From NCBI RefSeq assembly GCF_003952225.1, contig NZ_CP034437.1, positions 124,001-188,000 on the forward strand: a DNA stretch of 64,000 nucleotides, written 5' to 3'. Position 1 is the first letter of the stretch, and each line of letters begins with the position of its first letter. Below, piece by piece: positions 8,804-16,749 of this stretch. The DNA comes from Paenibacillus albus. Lineage in GTDB: Bacteria; Bacillota; Bacilli; Paenibacillales; Paenibacillaceae. The position numbers were made by a program, and so were the translations under genes. Under the pieces are notes generated by a model. The model saw nothing but the letters and a program-made list of their open reading frames with translations, did not search any database and had not been told where the DNA came from.

Positions 8804-9571
8804 TTACTCCTTGCGCTGCATGATTCGATACTGAAGAGGTGTAGCACCTAGATGCTGCTTAAACAGCTGAATGAACTGCGATGTTGTCGAAAAACCACAA
8901 TCCGCACCAATATCGCTGACGGTCAACTCCGTGCTTAGCAGCAATATCCGGCTATGCTCCAGCCTGCGGCGCAGCAGGTAGTTGCCTGGGGACGTCCCTG
9001 TCACTTCCTTGAAGAGATGACGGAAGTGATCCTGGCTGTAGCCTGCCAGTTCAGACATTGTCCGAATATTAATGGGTCTGCTGAAGTTCTCATCCATGTA
9101 CCTTCTGGCGAAGAATAGCTTATCTGCCGCGGTATCCTTCTCACGTTTCGTTGCGCCTGCGGAGTCGAATCGCGCCAGCAGAATGATAGCCTCGTTCACC
9201 ATGAGATTCAGCCTTTCCATATAATGCGGCTTTCCCCCAATCAGCTCAGCCCGCATTCGTGTAAGCAGCTTCAGCATCTCTTTATCCTCATTATCGTAAT
9301 AGAGTCCGTTAACAAGCGAAATAGGGTAATCGTCGTAAGAAAAGCCGAAGAATAGCACTTCTGTTGGCGCATCATGCCGTTCGTCATGTGTATACAGGGG
9401 ACGCGTCAGCGTCATGCTGCCTGGCACATAGTCCAGCAGACTCCCGTTGAGGTTCATCTGTCCATATCCATCGGCATAGTAGACGAGCTCGAAGCACTGA
9501 TGATTATGAAAATCGACATAGGTATCCGATTCATACGTGCTGTAATAGAAGAAATCCAGCTTGCCGTTCAC
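8804..9571 (-). CDS. AraC-family transcriptional regulator
   Basis: 255 residues: an N-terminal cupin-like effector domain (FHNHQCFELVYYADGYGQMNLNG, residues about 20-45) and a C-terminal double HTH (residues about 155-255; first HTH MSELAGYSQDHFRHLFKEVTGTSP, second VSDIGADCGFSTTSQFIQLFKQHLGATPLQYR). This is the common sugar-responsive activator layout of Paenibacillus. The start is a GTG preceded nine bases upstream by a G-rich tract (GGGGGG). It is divergent from the phytanoyl-CoA dioxygenase-like gene 118 bp away, which is its most likely target. The ligand is unknown. Confidence 0.9.
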   Translation of the reverse strand: MNGKLDFFYYSTYESDTYVDFHNHQCFELVYYADGYGQMNLNGSLLDYVPGSMTLTRPLYTHDERHDAPTEVLFFGFSYDDYPISLVNGLYYDNEDKEMLKLLTRMRAELIGGKPHYMERLNLMVNEAIILLARFDSAGATKREKDTAADKLFFARRYMDENFSRPINIRTMSELAGYSQDHFRHLFKEVTGTSPGNYLLRRRLEHSRILLLSTELTVSDIGADCGFSTTSQFIQLFKQHLGATPLQYRIMQRKE

Positions 9572-9689
9572 GGTATCCGCCCCCCCATTTTCGCCAGATC
9601 CTGATATTAATTCACCTCATCCATATATCGCATATTCCGCTCTCTGCGTAAAGTAGAAACAGACGTTTATTCGCGAATGGGAGGAATTC

Positions 9690-10559
9690 ATGATGACAAG
9701 CCATACCGAGCTAACTCTGCAGCAAATTGAGGATTATAAGAGTGACGGTTATCTGTTTATGGATGATGTGCTATCTTCTGAGGAAGTCGAGGAGCTGCGC
9801 GAGGCATGTGCAAGCGCACAAATCTCAGTTCTGCGATCCCAGCAGGATTATGAGAATAACACCGTCCACTCCTTAGGTATCACGGCGCTGCATCCAGCCA
9901 TTCTTCGTTTAGCCAAACACCCTGCCATTGTCTCAAAAATCACTCCGCTCATCGGAGCGAACATCCAGCTGCAGCATTCTAAGCTCGCCACCAAACCGCC
10001 TTCCAAAGGCCGCGGCATCTTCCCCTGGCATCAGGATTACGCATTCTATCCACATACGAATACGGATCTGCTGTCCGTCATGATTATGCTTGACGATGCT
10101 ACCCCGGAGAACGGCTGCATGAGCATGGTTAAGGGAAGCCACCGCTTCGGCCTGCTAAGTCATGAGAAGAACGGCTCTTTCTCGCCGGAATGCCAGGAGA
10201 GCCGCTACTGGACGAGCGAGGAATATGAGGTTGTTGATATAACCCCTCGTGCAGGCGGGATCAGCATTCATCACTGCTTGACGCTGCACGGCTCCGTCGC
10301 GAATCAATCAGGCAAGCCGCGCAGAGGCATCGTATTCTCGTATCGAGCCGATGATGCCTACCAAATGGCGGATACAATCTTCGATGATACCGGCATGCTC
10401 ATTAGCGGAACGAAGCAAGGCATTGTGCGCTGCGATGTCGGCACGGTATGGCTCCCTGTACGGCCATTTTGGGGTAATACGTATGGAAGTGCTTGGAATC
10501 AGGAAGGACCATTTGCGCAGCGTACGAATGAATCGGAAAACTCATCTTTACAAAAATAA
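9690..10559 (+). CDS. Phytanoyl-CoA dioxygenase (PhyH) family protein
   Basis: Non-haem Fe(II)/2-oxoglutarate-dependent oxygenase of 289 residues with a double-stranded beta-helix core. Likely iron ligands are the His and Asp of FPWHQDYAFYPH (residues about 110-121) and a distal His in HHCLTLHGS (near 200); the Arg in PRRGI probably binds 2-oxoglutarate. GGGAGGAATTC precedes the ATG at ideal distance. Its divergent AraC partner suggests inducible use, perhaps on a small plant- or soil-derived metabolite; the substrate of this large family cannot be inferred. Confidence 0.85.
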   Translation: MMTSHTELTLQQIEDYKSDGYLFMDDVLSSEEVEELREACASAQISVLRSQQDYENNTVHSLGITALHPAILRLAKHPAIVSKITPLIGANIQLQHSKLATKPPSKGRGIFPWHQDYAFYPHTNTDLLSVMIMLDDATPENGCMSMVKGSHRFGLLSHEKNGSFSPECQESRYWTSEEYEVVDITPRAGGISIHHCLTLHGSVANQSGKPRRGIVFSYRADDAYQMADTIFDDTGMLISGTKQGIVRCDVGTVWLPVRPFWGNTYGSAWNQEGPFAQRTNESENSSLQK

Positions 10560-10566
10560 AAACGTA

Positions 10567-10595
10567 TTGCGAACATATGTTCGTTATATTATAAT
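10567..10595 (+). promoter_or_regulatory. Promoter with embedded LexA (SOS) box
   Basis: TTGCGA (10567-10572), a 17-bp spacer and TATAAT (10590-10595). CGAACATATGTTCG (10570-10583) is a perfect 14-bp palindrome that fits the Bacillus LexA/DinR consensus CGAAC-N4-GTTCG and overlaps the -35 and spacer. Confidence 0.75.
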
Positions 10596-10656
10596 GATCC
10601 TGTCGGCAATACTGTTGACAGCAATCAACTCATATAACGAAGGAGCGATTATCGCG

Positions 10657-11082
10657 ATGACGGTGAAACTAGAACCTTATCTGATGATGGATGGCAATAC
10701 GAAGGATGCGATTGAGTTCTATAAAGAAGCTTTGGGTGCGGAGGTTCTGTTCCTGCAAACGTTCGGCGAAATGCCGGAGAATCCGGAATTCCCCTTGCCT
10801 GAAGAAGCGAAGGGCCTTGTCGGACACGCGATGGTTCGCGTCGGCGAAACCGATCTGATGTTCTCTGATAACTTCCCAGGCACGCCGTTTGCAGTCGGCA
10901 ACCAAGTGACGATCTGCATCTCATCCACAGATATTGAACGCTCCCGCCAAATCTACGAAGCGCTACCAGTAGGCGGTCAAGTTCACATGCCGCTTACAGA
11001 GACGTTCTTCAGCCCTGCGTACGCTGTATTAACTGATAAATTCGGCGTAACTTGGCAGGTCTACACACACGCTAATAAATAA
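10657..11082 (+). CDS. VOC superfamily protein, PhnB/glyoxalase-like
   Basis: 141-residue vicinal-oxygen-chelate fold protein (VKLEPYLMMDGNTKDAIEFYKEALGAEVLF at the N-terminus, FGVTWQVY at the C-terminus) of the PhnB-like group. Members of the superfamily act on small electrophiles or bind antibiotics such as bleomycin or fosfomycin. The ATG is preceded by AGGAG 11 bases upstream. An open frame continues upstream, but its sequence overlaps phyH and the promoter and is not protein-like. The embedded LexA box predicts induction by DNA damage; whether the product binds a genotoxic compound is inference. Confidence 0.85.
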   Translation: MTVKLEPYLMMDGNTKDAIEFYKEALGAEVLFLQTFGEMPENPEFPLPEEAKGLVGHAMVRVGETDLMFSDNFPGTPFAVGNQVTICISSTDIERSRQIYEALPVGGQVHMPLTETFFSPAYAVLTDKFGVTWQVYTHANK

Positions 11083-11117
11083 ACGGTGGCTGCCCCTCAT
11101 AGCAGCAAGCGCGAAGA

Positions 11118-11159
11118 AACGGCTCTGAACGCAGCTTTTGCGGGAAGGGCTGTTTTTTT
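11118..11159 (+). terminator. Terminator after the VOC gene
   Basis: Imperfect outer stem AACGGCTC/GGGCTGTT with inner CGCA/TGCG stem, followed by seven T residues. Confidence 0.7.
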
Positions 11160-11186
11160 GTATAAAAAATGTAAAATTTTCTTTAT

Positions 11187-11223
11187 TCTACACATGGTAG
11201 ATTGAGGAAAAACAAGCTATAAT
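11187..11223 (+). promoter_or_regulatory. Possible promoter and operator of the LytTR gene
   Basis: TATAAT at 11218-11223 lacks a good -35. The small palindrome TCTAC-N5-GTAGA (11187-11201) overlaps the expected -35 position, suggesting a factor-dependent promoter. Confidence 0.35.
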
Positions 11224-11295
11224 TGAACCTACATAGAATCGGCCCGGCAGAGTCGCTGTCGTTCCATCGTGAAATTTTGAAGAAGGGCGTGTATC

Positions 11296-11706
11296 ATGAA
11301 GATTCCGGTCGTTAAGAGATTCAATAAAAAAGAGTTTGAAATTGTTTTTATTGATCTCGAAGACGTTCTTCTTATGCGCAGCTACCGCGGAGAGGTTTAC
11401 TACCAGACGAGAGAAGGACTTTACAGCCAAATTTCTACCTTTGAGGAGCACGAGCGCTTTCTTGTTGAACAAGGGTTTAAGAAAGTGGACCGCTGTTATG
11501 TCGTACAGATGGACCAAGTCGAGTTTTTTGACGATGTACAGCAGCGCCTCTATTTTGTGAAGCAGCCCGTTAATAGCGACTCGCCAAGCGCACCGGTGTC
11601 CGGCGCGCATCTGAAATCGGTGGAGAAGCTCATCAATAACGGAGACTCCAAGGAAGCGTCGGCTTCCTTAAGGAACGATCTATCAGGCGGTTTGTCGACC
11701 ACTTGA
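11296..11706 (+). CDS. Small LytTR-domain protein
   Basis: 136 residues. Residues about 1-100 resemble a stand-alone LytTR DNA-binding domain (EIVFIDLEDVLLMRSYRGEVYYQT, FEEHERFLVEQGFKKVDRCYVVQMDQVEFFDD), with the typical order of strands and the FxRhHRSyiVN-like region degenerate as DRCYVVQMDQV. The last 36 residues are Ser/Asn-rich and probably disordered. There is no receiver domain and no kinase nearby. It could be a small transcription factor controlling itself, but the target is unknown. ATG is preceded by GAAGGGCG. Confidence 0.65.
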   Translation: MKIPVVKRFNKKEFEIVFIDLEDVLLMRSYRGEVYYQTREGLYSQISTFEEHERFLVEQGFKKVDRCYVVQMDQVEFFDDVQQRLYFVKQPVNSDSPSAPVSGAHLKSVEKLINNGDSKEASASLRNDLSGGLSTT

Positions 11707-11769
11707 TAGTTGAAGGTACATGATAGCCCGAAGTTAATAGAAGGAAAGTTCAAGCAGTTAAATAAGTCA

Positions 11770-11797
11770 AAGCCGACCTTAGTGGATCGGCTTTTTT
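11770..11797 (+). terminator. Terminator of the LytTR gene
   Basis: AAGCCGA/TCGGCTT stem with a 10-nt loop and a run of six T residues. Confidence 0.8.
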
Positions 11798-11810
11798 GTT
11801 GATTTGGTCA

Positions 11811-12545
11811 GAGAGAACGTATGCGTGCTCTCAGGGAGTGAAAGACGACACTTTGCGTGTGAGAGACCGTATTTGTGCTCTCGGCATGGCGAAAGCCGGA
11901 AGCCGGCTTTCGTGGCGTACGTGTGCGAGAGAGGATATTCACTCTCTCAGCTCCCATTTCGCGCCGATTCGCGCGGCGAACGCGCTCGAGAGAGGCTTTT
12001 GCCGCTCTCGCGCTGCCAATCGGCGAGGTCGCGACGCCGAGAGAGGATATTCACTCTCTCAGCTCCCATTTCGCGCCGATTCGCGCGGCGAACGCGTACG
12101 AGAGAGGCTTTTGCCGCTCTCGACCTACCAATCGGCGAGATTGCTGCTCTGAGAGAGGCTTTTCACTCTCTCAGCTTCCATTTCGCGCCGATTCGCGCGG
12201 CGAACGCGTACGAGAGAGGCTTTTGCCGCTCTCGCGCTGCCAATCGGCGAGATTGCTGCTCTGAGAGAGGCTTTTCACTCTCTCAGCTTCCATTTCGCGC
12301 CGATCCGCGCGGCGAACGCGTACGAGAGAGGCTTTTGCCGCTCTCGCGCTGCCAATCGGCGAGGTCGCGACGCTGAGAGAGGCTTTTCACTCTCTCAGCT
12401 TCCATTTCGCGCCGATTCGCGCGGCGAACGCGTACGAGAGAGGCTTTTGTCGCTCTCGCGCTGCCAATCCGCGAGATTGCTGCTCTGAGAGAGGCTTTTC
12501 ACTCTCTCAGCTCCCACTTCTCGCCGATTCGCGCGGCGAGCGCCC
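11811..12545. repeat. Array 1 of a 22-bp inverted repeat, 112-bp tandem period
   Basis: Thirteen copies of GAGAG-N12-CTCTC start at 11811, 11861, 11927, 11988, 12039, 12100, 12151, 12212, 12263, 12324, 12375, 12436 and 12487. From 11927 on, starts alternate by exactly 61 and 51 bp, giving a 112-bp unit repeated five times plus a decayed end. Within a unit, loop AGG(C/A)T(T/A)TTCACT alternates with AGGCTTTTGCCG. The 39- and 29-bp spacers contain further GC-rich dyads (TTCGCGCGGCGAA; CCAATCGGCGAG). Frames stay open across it, but 112 is not a multiple of three, so it is not coding. The rest of 11707-12695 holds only the LytTR terminator and a short leader before the next gene. Confidence 0.92.
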
Positions 12546-12695
12546 TTCCCTCTCACCGCTCCCCCCCATCCCCCGCCGATTCACGCTCCCTCAACTCGCT
12601 CCCCACCCAACACGACCAGCTGCAACTTTTCACAATTGGTAACGTCTACCTTTTAATGTTGGTAATAGTAAATTCCCATTCCAGGAGGAGCACCA

Positions 12696-13352
12696 ATGAA
12701 GAAAGTAATTGTACTCACCGCCTTAACCGGCGTTCTCGCTGGCATTCTCGTCGGAACTGCGGCTGCGGGGCAGAAACCAATCTCATTAATTGTTAATGGC
12801 ATGACACAAGATCAGTTTCCGCTGCGTGCATTGCCGAGTCCGCAAATTGTAAATGGTTTTGTCATGATTCCGGCCGCAGCGCTGAGCAGGACGTTTCGAG
12901 AGGATGTGAAGTGGGACAGCGCTTCGCGCACCATTGAGATCAATCCTGACGTGTGGAAAGAAGGCGGCTTCGGCTATAAAGGAGAAGAATGGCCCAAGGT
13001 GAGGAATGCCATAACGAAGTTTTTGATTGCTGTGGAGGAGCAAGACGCAGCAGTACAAGCAAAAATGCTAATCAGCGGGTATCAGCCAAGCGTCATCGGC
13101 GATGGCGATTCCATCATGGATATCCAGTTCAGAGATGGCAAGTCTTCGGAAGCATCCTCCTCATACACAGTCAGAGTAGCTATGATGCTGTACAACGCTA
13201 AGCAAGATCGACTCCTACGAAGTGTTCAAGATTTTGTACTGGATATGACGACCTTAAAAATCGAGAGAATTAACATCGCACCGGGTGGTGGTTATCTTCG
13301 AGAGTACAACGTCATTCCTGGCATTGAGATTATGACCCCTATCGAAGGTTAA
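12696..13352 (+). CDS. Secreted protein with copper amine oxidase N-terminal (stalk) domain
   Basis: 218 residues. A signal peptide (MKKVIVLTALTGVLAGILVGTAAAG) is followed by a stalk-type domain at residues about 28-85 (ISLIVNGMTQDQFPL, NGFVMIPAAALSRTFREDVKWDSASRTIEI), the module that Paenibacilli attach to many exported proteins. The remainder (residues 90-218) looks like an NTF2- or DUF-type alpha/beta domain with a conserved RVAMMLYNAKQDRLLRSV stretch. It is not an amine oxidase: the catalytic domain is absent. AGGAGG lies seven bases before the ATG. Function unknown, probably in the cell envelope. Confidence 0.8.
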   Translation: MKKVIVLTALTGVLAGILVGTAAAGQKPISLIVNGMTQDQFPLRALPSPQIVNGFVMIPAAALSRTFREDVKWDSASRTIEINPDVWKEGGFGYKGEEWPKVRNAITKFLIAVEEQDAAVQAKMLISGYQPSVIGDGDSIMDIQFRDGKSSEASSSYTVRVAMMLYNAKQDRLLRSVQDFVLDMTTLKIERINIAPGGGYLREYNVIPGIEIMTPIEG

Positions 13353-13375
13353 ACGGGGGACTTGAATGGCTCAGC

Positions 13376-13406
13376 AAAAACCCCGCTGCCATCTATGACC
13401 GCGGGG
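13376..13406 (-). terminator. Terminator of the PucR-type regulator
   Basis: On the minus strand CCCCGC-N14-GCGGGG is followed by TTTTT. Confidence 0.75.
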
Positions 13407-13428
13407 TACCATACCGTACCGTATCCTT

Positions 13429-15084
13429 CTATCTGAGCTTATACGCCATAAGCGCCATCTCCAGGCAGCGCCTTTTATCCGTCTCCAAAAAATCTTCCCC
13501 GAGCAGAAGCGCCAGCTTATCCAACCGATTGTATAGAGTCTGCCGGTGAATGTTCAGCCTCGTAGCCGTCTCCTGCTTGGAGCCCATGCTTGCCAAATAC
13601 ACATCCAACGTCTCAATAAGCTGCAGATGATGCTCCCGGTCGAATGCAAGTAACGCCCCAAGGTGATCCTCTACATACGAAGCGAGAAAAGAAAGCTTCG
13701 GCACAGCCTTGAGCAGCTGATAGACGCCCAACTGCCCGTAGAACATGCAGTCCTCGTACGCCGCCACACTCCGAGCCACATCAATGACCTGCTGTGCTTC
13801 CTCGTAGCTTCGCGAGGATTCCGAGATTTGCGCGCGCAGCTTGCCGAAGCCGGCATACAGCTTGAGCGACGAAGCATGCGAGTCATGCGCCGACTTCCTC
13901 AGTTCCTCTACCAGCTGCTGTAGCGCCGCTTGCAGGTTCATCTGAGAATCCTTGTGCAGCGCTTCTTTGGCACAGAGCATGCAGATCCGGTTATTTTGCA
14001 TCATGACCAAGCTGTTCAGCCCATGCTTCTTAAGCAGCTGCCTGACCAAAATCAGCAAATCCTGCTTATCCGCCTCAATCGTAATCGCATCCGTGTCTGA
14101 AGTGTGCTGAATTTCGATAATACCGCCCGCGAACAAGTACTCCCCTTTGCTCAGCAGCCGAAGCCCCATTCTCGCCTGCGCTTGATCCTCGTTCTCAATC
14201 CGGTTATTCATGATGTCGAGAATAAATTCGTTATGGTCCCGCGACAGCTTCTCTTCCAGAAACTCCGTTCGCAGCGTAATGGCCGCAACGGCTTTTGTCG
14301 TGTAATCGAGCAGCAAGGTAAGCGACTCCGTAACTTCCGGTTTGTTGTGCAGCAGCACGCCGACGTAGGAGAATGTCTGACCAAAGCAGATGACCGGTTG
14401 AACGACAAAAAGCTGCTGCGCATTCATCGTCAGCACGGAAACGTCTTTGGCCGACAGTACTCTGGCATCCATCTGCCGCTGCAAGAAGCTTGATATGGGA
14501 CTCGACGCTTTTGTGGTCCATGCGGGATAGAACACGCTGCTGTGATCGAGAGACGAGAAATACAGCACCTGCCTCCCGGTCTGCTCATGAAAAGCCCTTA
14601 AAATCTGCGCGATCCCCGTGCTCTCAATCGTCAGCCGCTGCAGCTTGCGAGAATAAACCTCAAGCTCCTTCAAGAATTGATGCTGCCTGTTAATGAGGAG
14701 GGCATGAATGTCCTGCGTAATCTCAACGTAACGGACCGGCTGTTCGAATACGATAAGCGGAAAATGGTGCAAATCTGCCAGCTCCACAATTTCTTTTGGA
14801 ATGGCGTCAACCGACGTCCCCATCTCAATGCACAGCCCTGCCGCGTGCTGATCGATCAACTGCTTCATGTATGCGAATCGGTCCTGCTCATTTTGCTTCA
14901 GCCACAGTCCCGTCGTTAATATAAGGTCGTTCGGGCTCACGTATGGAGCCACGTTCGTAATTTCAAGTACATGCACCCAGCCGACGGGGCGATGCATCCC
15001 TTCCCGGCCAGCAATCAGCTTCGCTGAGCGGAATATTGGCCTAGCAAGCAGCTGGCTGATATCAAACTTCATATTTGTGTCCAT
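13429..15084 (-). CDS. adeR: PucR-family transcriptional activator, AdeR-like
   Basis: 551 residues. The PucR N-terminal domain (residues about 8-125, LLARPIFRSAKLIAGREGMHRPVGWVHVLEI) is followed by a GGDEF-like middle region and a C-terminal PucR HTH (about 490-550, ETLDVYLASMGSKQETATRLNIHRQTLYNRLDKLALLLG). It is divergent from ald, the same arrangement as Bacillus subtilis adeR (yukF)/ald, where AdeR activates alanine dehydrogenase. GGGGG lies nine bases before the ATG. A strong dyad at 15100-15116 between the two genes is a candidate binding site. Assignment rests on family plus synteny. Confidence 0.87.
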   Translation of the reverse strand: MDTNMKFDISQLLARPIFRSAKLIAGREGMHRPVGWVHVLEITNVAPYVSPNDLILTTGLWLKQNEQDRFAYMKQLIDQHAAGLCIEMGTSVDAIPKEIVELADLHHFPLIVFEQPVRYVEITQDIHALLINRQHQFLKELEVYSRKLQRLTIESTGIAQILRAFHEQTGRQVLYFSSLDHSSVFYPAWTTKASSPISSFLQRQMDARVLSAKDVSVLTMNAQQLFVVQPVICFGQTFSYVGVLLHNKPEVTESLTLLLDYTTKAVAAITLRTEFLEEKLSRDHNEFILDIMNNRIENEDQAQARMGLRLLSKGEYLFAGGIIEIQHTSDTDAITIEADKQDLLILVRQLLKKHGLNSLVMMQNNRICMLCAKEALHKDSQMNLQAALQQLVEELRKSAHDSHASSLKLYAGFGKLRAQISESSRSYEEAQQVIDVARSVAAYEDCMFYGQLGVYQLLKAVPKLSFLASYVEDHLGALLAFDREHHLQLIETLDVYLASMGSKQETATRLNIHRQTLYNRLDKLALLLGEDFLETDKRRCLEMALMAYKLR

Positions 15085-15099
15085 GTTTTCAGCCCCCAG

Positions 15100-15116
15100 A
15101 TAGACATTTTGTCTAT
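15100..15116. promoter_or_regulatory. Candidate AdeR operator
   Basis: ATAGACA-TTT-TGTCTAT, a 17-bp dyad 16 bp upstream of adeR and within the ald regulatory region. Confidence 0.55.
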
Positions 15117-15202
15117 ATCAACTAGTCCAACTATACATAACTGTAAAGCAAATCGTCAAATGACTTTATATTTTGTACGATGAATAAGCTCTTCGCCGAT
15201 CC

Positions 15203-15208
15203 TATAAT
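15203..15208 (+). promoter_or_regulatory. Candidate -10 element of ald
   Basis: TATAAT 47 bp before the ald ATG. No recognisable -35 lies 17 bp upstream, as expected for an activator-dependent promoter. Confidence 0.4.
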
Positions 15209-15254
15209 AGAGATGTCAAGAAAGTTCCCATTACGAGTCGAGGAGCGGCAGATC

Positions 15255-16388
15255 ATGAAGATTGGCGTACCGAAGGAAATTAAGAATAATGAATGTCGTG
15301 TCGGAGTAACACCCTATGGTGTAAATGAATTCGTGCAAGACGGCCATACCGTCTACGTCGAGACAAACGCTGGCCTTGAGAGCGGATTTACCGATGCCGA
15401 GTACGCGCAATCCGGCGCCGTTATTATGATGGATGCCGAATCCGTATGGCAGCAAGCGGACATGATCGTGAAAGTAAAGGAACCGCTGCCGAGTGAATTT
15501 TCTTATTTCAGGGAAGGTTTAATTCTCTTTACTTATTTGCACCTCTCTGCAGAACCTGCTTTGGCAAAAGCGCTTGTCGATGCAAAAGTAACTGCCATTG
15601 CATATGAAACCGTTAAAGAAGGCGGTACGCTGCCGCTTCTCACCCCGATGAGCGAAGTTGCTGGTCGAATGGCTGCCCAAATCGGCTCGCAGCTGCTCGA
15701 ACGCTCCAAAGGCGGACGCGGTATTCTGCTCTCCGGCATCCCCGGCGTAGCAAGAGGTAAAGTTACGATTATCGGCGGCGGTGTCGTTGGCACCAACGCA
15801 GCGAAAATCGCAGTAGGACTAGGCGCGGATGTAACCATTCTCGATCTAAACGTTAACCGTTTGCGCCAGCTTGAGGATCTCTTCGGTAACCAAGTGCAAA
15901 CGCTTGTTTCGAGTCGTCACAACATCGCACGCAGCGTAGCCGAGGCCGACCTGCTCATCTGTGCGGTTCTTATTCCAGGCGCAAAAGCACCTGTGCTCGT
16001 ATCCGAGGACATGGTGAAAACGATGAAGCGCGGTGCCGTTATCGTAGATGTTGCAATCGACCAAGGCGGAAACGTGGCGACGATTGACCATATTACAACC
16101 CACGATAATCCAACCTATGTAAAGCATGGCGTCATTCATTACGCTGTTGCCAACATGCCTGGCGCAGTGCCGCAGACGTCCACTATTGGATTGACCAACG
16201 CAACGATGCCGTACGCGGTACAAATTGCCCGCAAAGGCGCGATTGAGGCAATTAAGGACAGCGCTGCTCTGCAAAGCGGCACGAACATTATAGATGGTAA
16301 AGTAACGTACAAAGCTGTAGCCGATGATCTTGGTTATGCATATACTCCTCTGGCCGAAGTGCTGGAGCTGCATACCGTTCACATATAA
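15255..16388 (+). CDS. ald: Alanine dehydrogenase
   Basis: NAD-dependent L-alanine dehydrogenase (L-alanine to pyruvate and ammonia), 377 residues as usual for the family. It begins [20 protein letters not shown], has the substrate-binding region VKVKEP, the Rossmann motif [26 protein letters not shown] (about residues 170-200) and the conserved NMPGAVP(Q)TST region (about 300). ATG at 15255 follows AGGAG nine bases upstream; an open extension to 15180 overlaps the -10 element and lacks homology. In spore formers Ald supplies pyruvate and nitrogen during sporulation and on alanine. Adjacent, divergent adeR probably activates it. Confidence 0.95.
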   Translation: MKIGVPKEIKNNECRVGVTPYGVNEFVQDGHTVYVETNAGLESGFTDAEYAQSGAVIMMDAESVWQQADMIVKVKEPLPSEFSYFREGLILFTYLHLSAEPALAKALVDAKVTAIAYETVKEGGTLPLLTPMSEVAGRMAAQIGSQLLERSKGGRGILLSGIPGVARGKVTIIGGGVVGTNAAKIAVGLGADVTILDLNVNRLRQLEDLFGNQVQTLVSSRHNIARSVAEADLLICAVLIPGAKAPVLVSEDMVKTMKRGAVIVDVAIDQGGNVATIDHITTHDNPTYVKHGVIHYAVANMPGAVPQTSTIGLTNATMPYAVQIARKGAIEAIKDSAALQSGTNIIDGKVTYKAVADDLGYAYTPLAEVLELHTVHI

Positions 16389-16467
16389 AGTTTAAAATCA
16401 GACTCAGAACCTGATTTCAAATTTCAGAGCAAGAGCCCTTCATATTCAATGTTTTTAAACCCCACAG

Positions 16468-16501
16468 CAAAGCCCCCTTGAGAGATTCTCGAGGGGCTTT
16501 G
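16468..16501 (+). terminator. Hairpin after ald
   Basis: CAAAGCCCC/GGGGCTTTG stem with an inner GAGA/TCTC pairing. It lacks a strong T run, so it may be a weak terminator or processing hairpin. Confidence 0.5.
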
Positions 16502-16590
16502 TGTTGGCGCGCAGTTGATCGTTATAATGAATAACAGACATCAAGCGCGTTTACAATTAACACCATAAAGACACTAGGAGTGATACTGCT

Positions 16591-16695
16591 TTGGATATCG
16601 TTTGGAGCAATCTCATCTATCAAGCACTGACAATAATTATGATCGCCGTCATCGTATTTTTGGGCATTAAAATGTTGTTTAAGCGCAAACGATAG
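16591..16695 (+). CDS. 34-residue single-pass membrane microprotein
   Basis: Short gene starting with TTG at 16591, preceded at 10 bases by AGGAG (16576-16580). The peptide begins MDIVWSNLIYQ, has one hydrophobic helix of about 20 residues (LTIIMIAVIVFLGIKMLF) and ends in a basic tail (KRKR), so it should insert with the C-terminus in the cytoplasm. The stop is immediately left of array 2. No family is recognised. Good ribosome site, membrane-like composition and positive-inside tail support a real gene; the TTG start and short length limit confidence. Confidence 0.55.
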   Translation: MDIVWSNLIYQALTIIMIAVIVFLGIKMLFKRKR

Positions 16696-16749
16696 TCGCG
16701 CGGGCGACGCGGCGAATCGGCGGAGGGAGGCACGCGGAAGAGGCGTGCT

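Noticed and set aside
10351-10656. Upstream extension of the VOC gene
   Set aside because: Overlaps phyH out of frame and reads through the LexA box and promoter.
11804-12376. Long open frames of up to 190 codons across repeat array 1
   Set aside because: The repeat period of 112 bp is not a multiple of three and the frames have no ribosome sites; openness comes from low stop-codon density in the repeat.
12696-13352. Copper amine oxidase enzyme
   Set aside because: Only the stalk-type N-terminal module is present; there is no catalytic or topaquinone domain.
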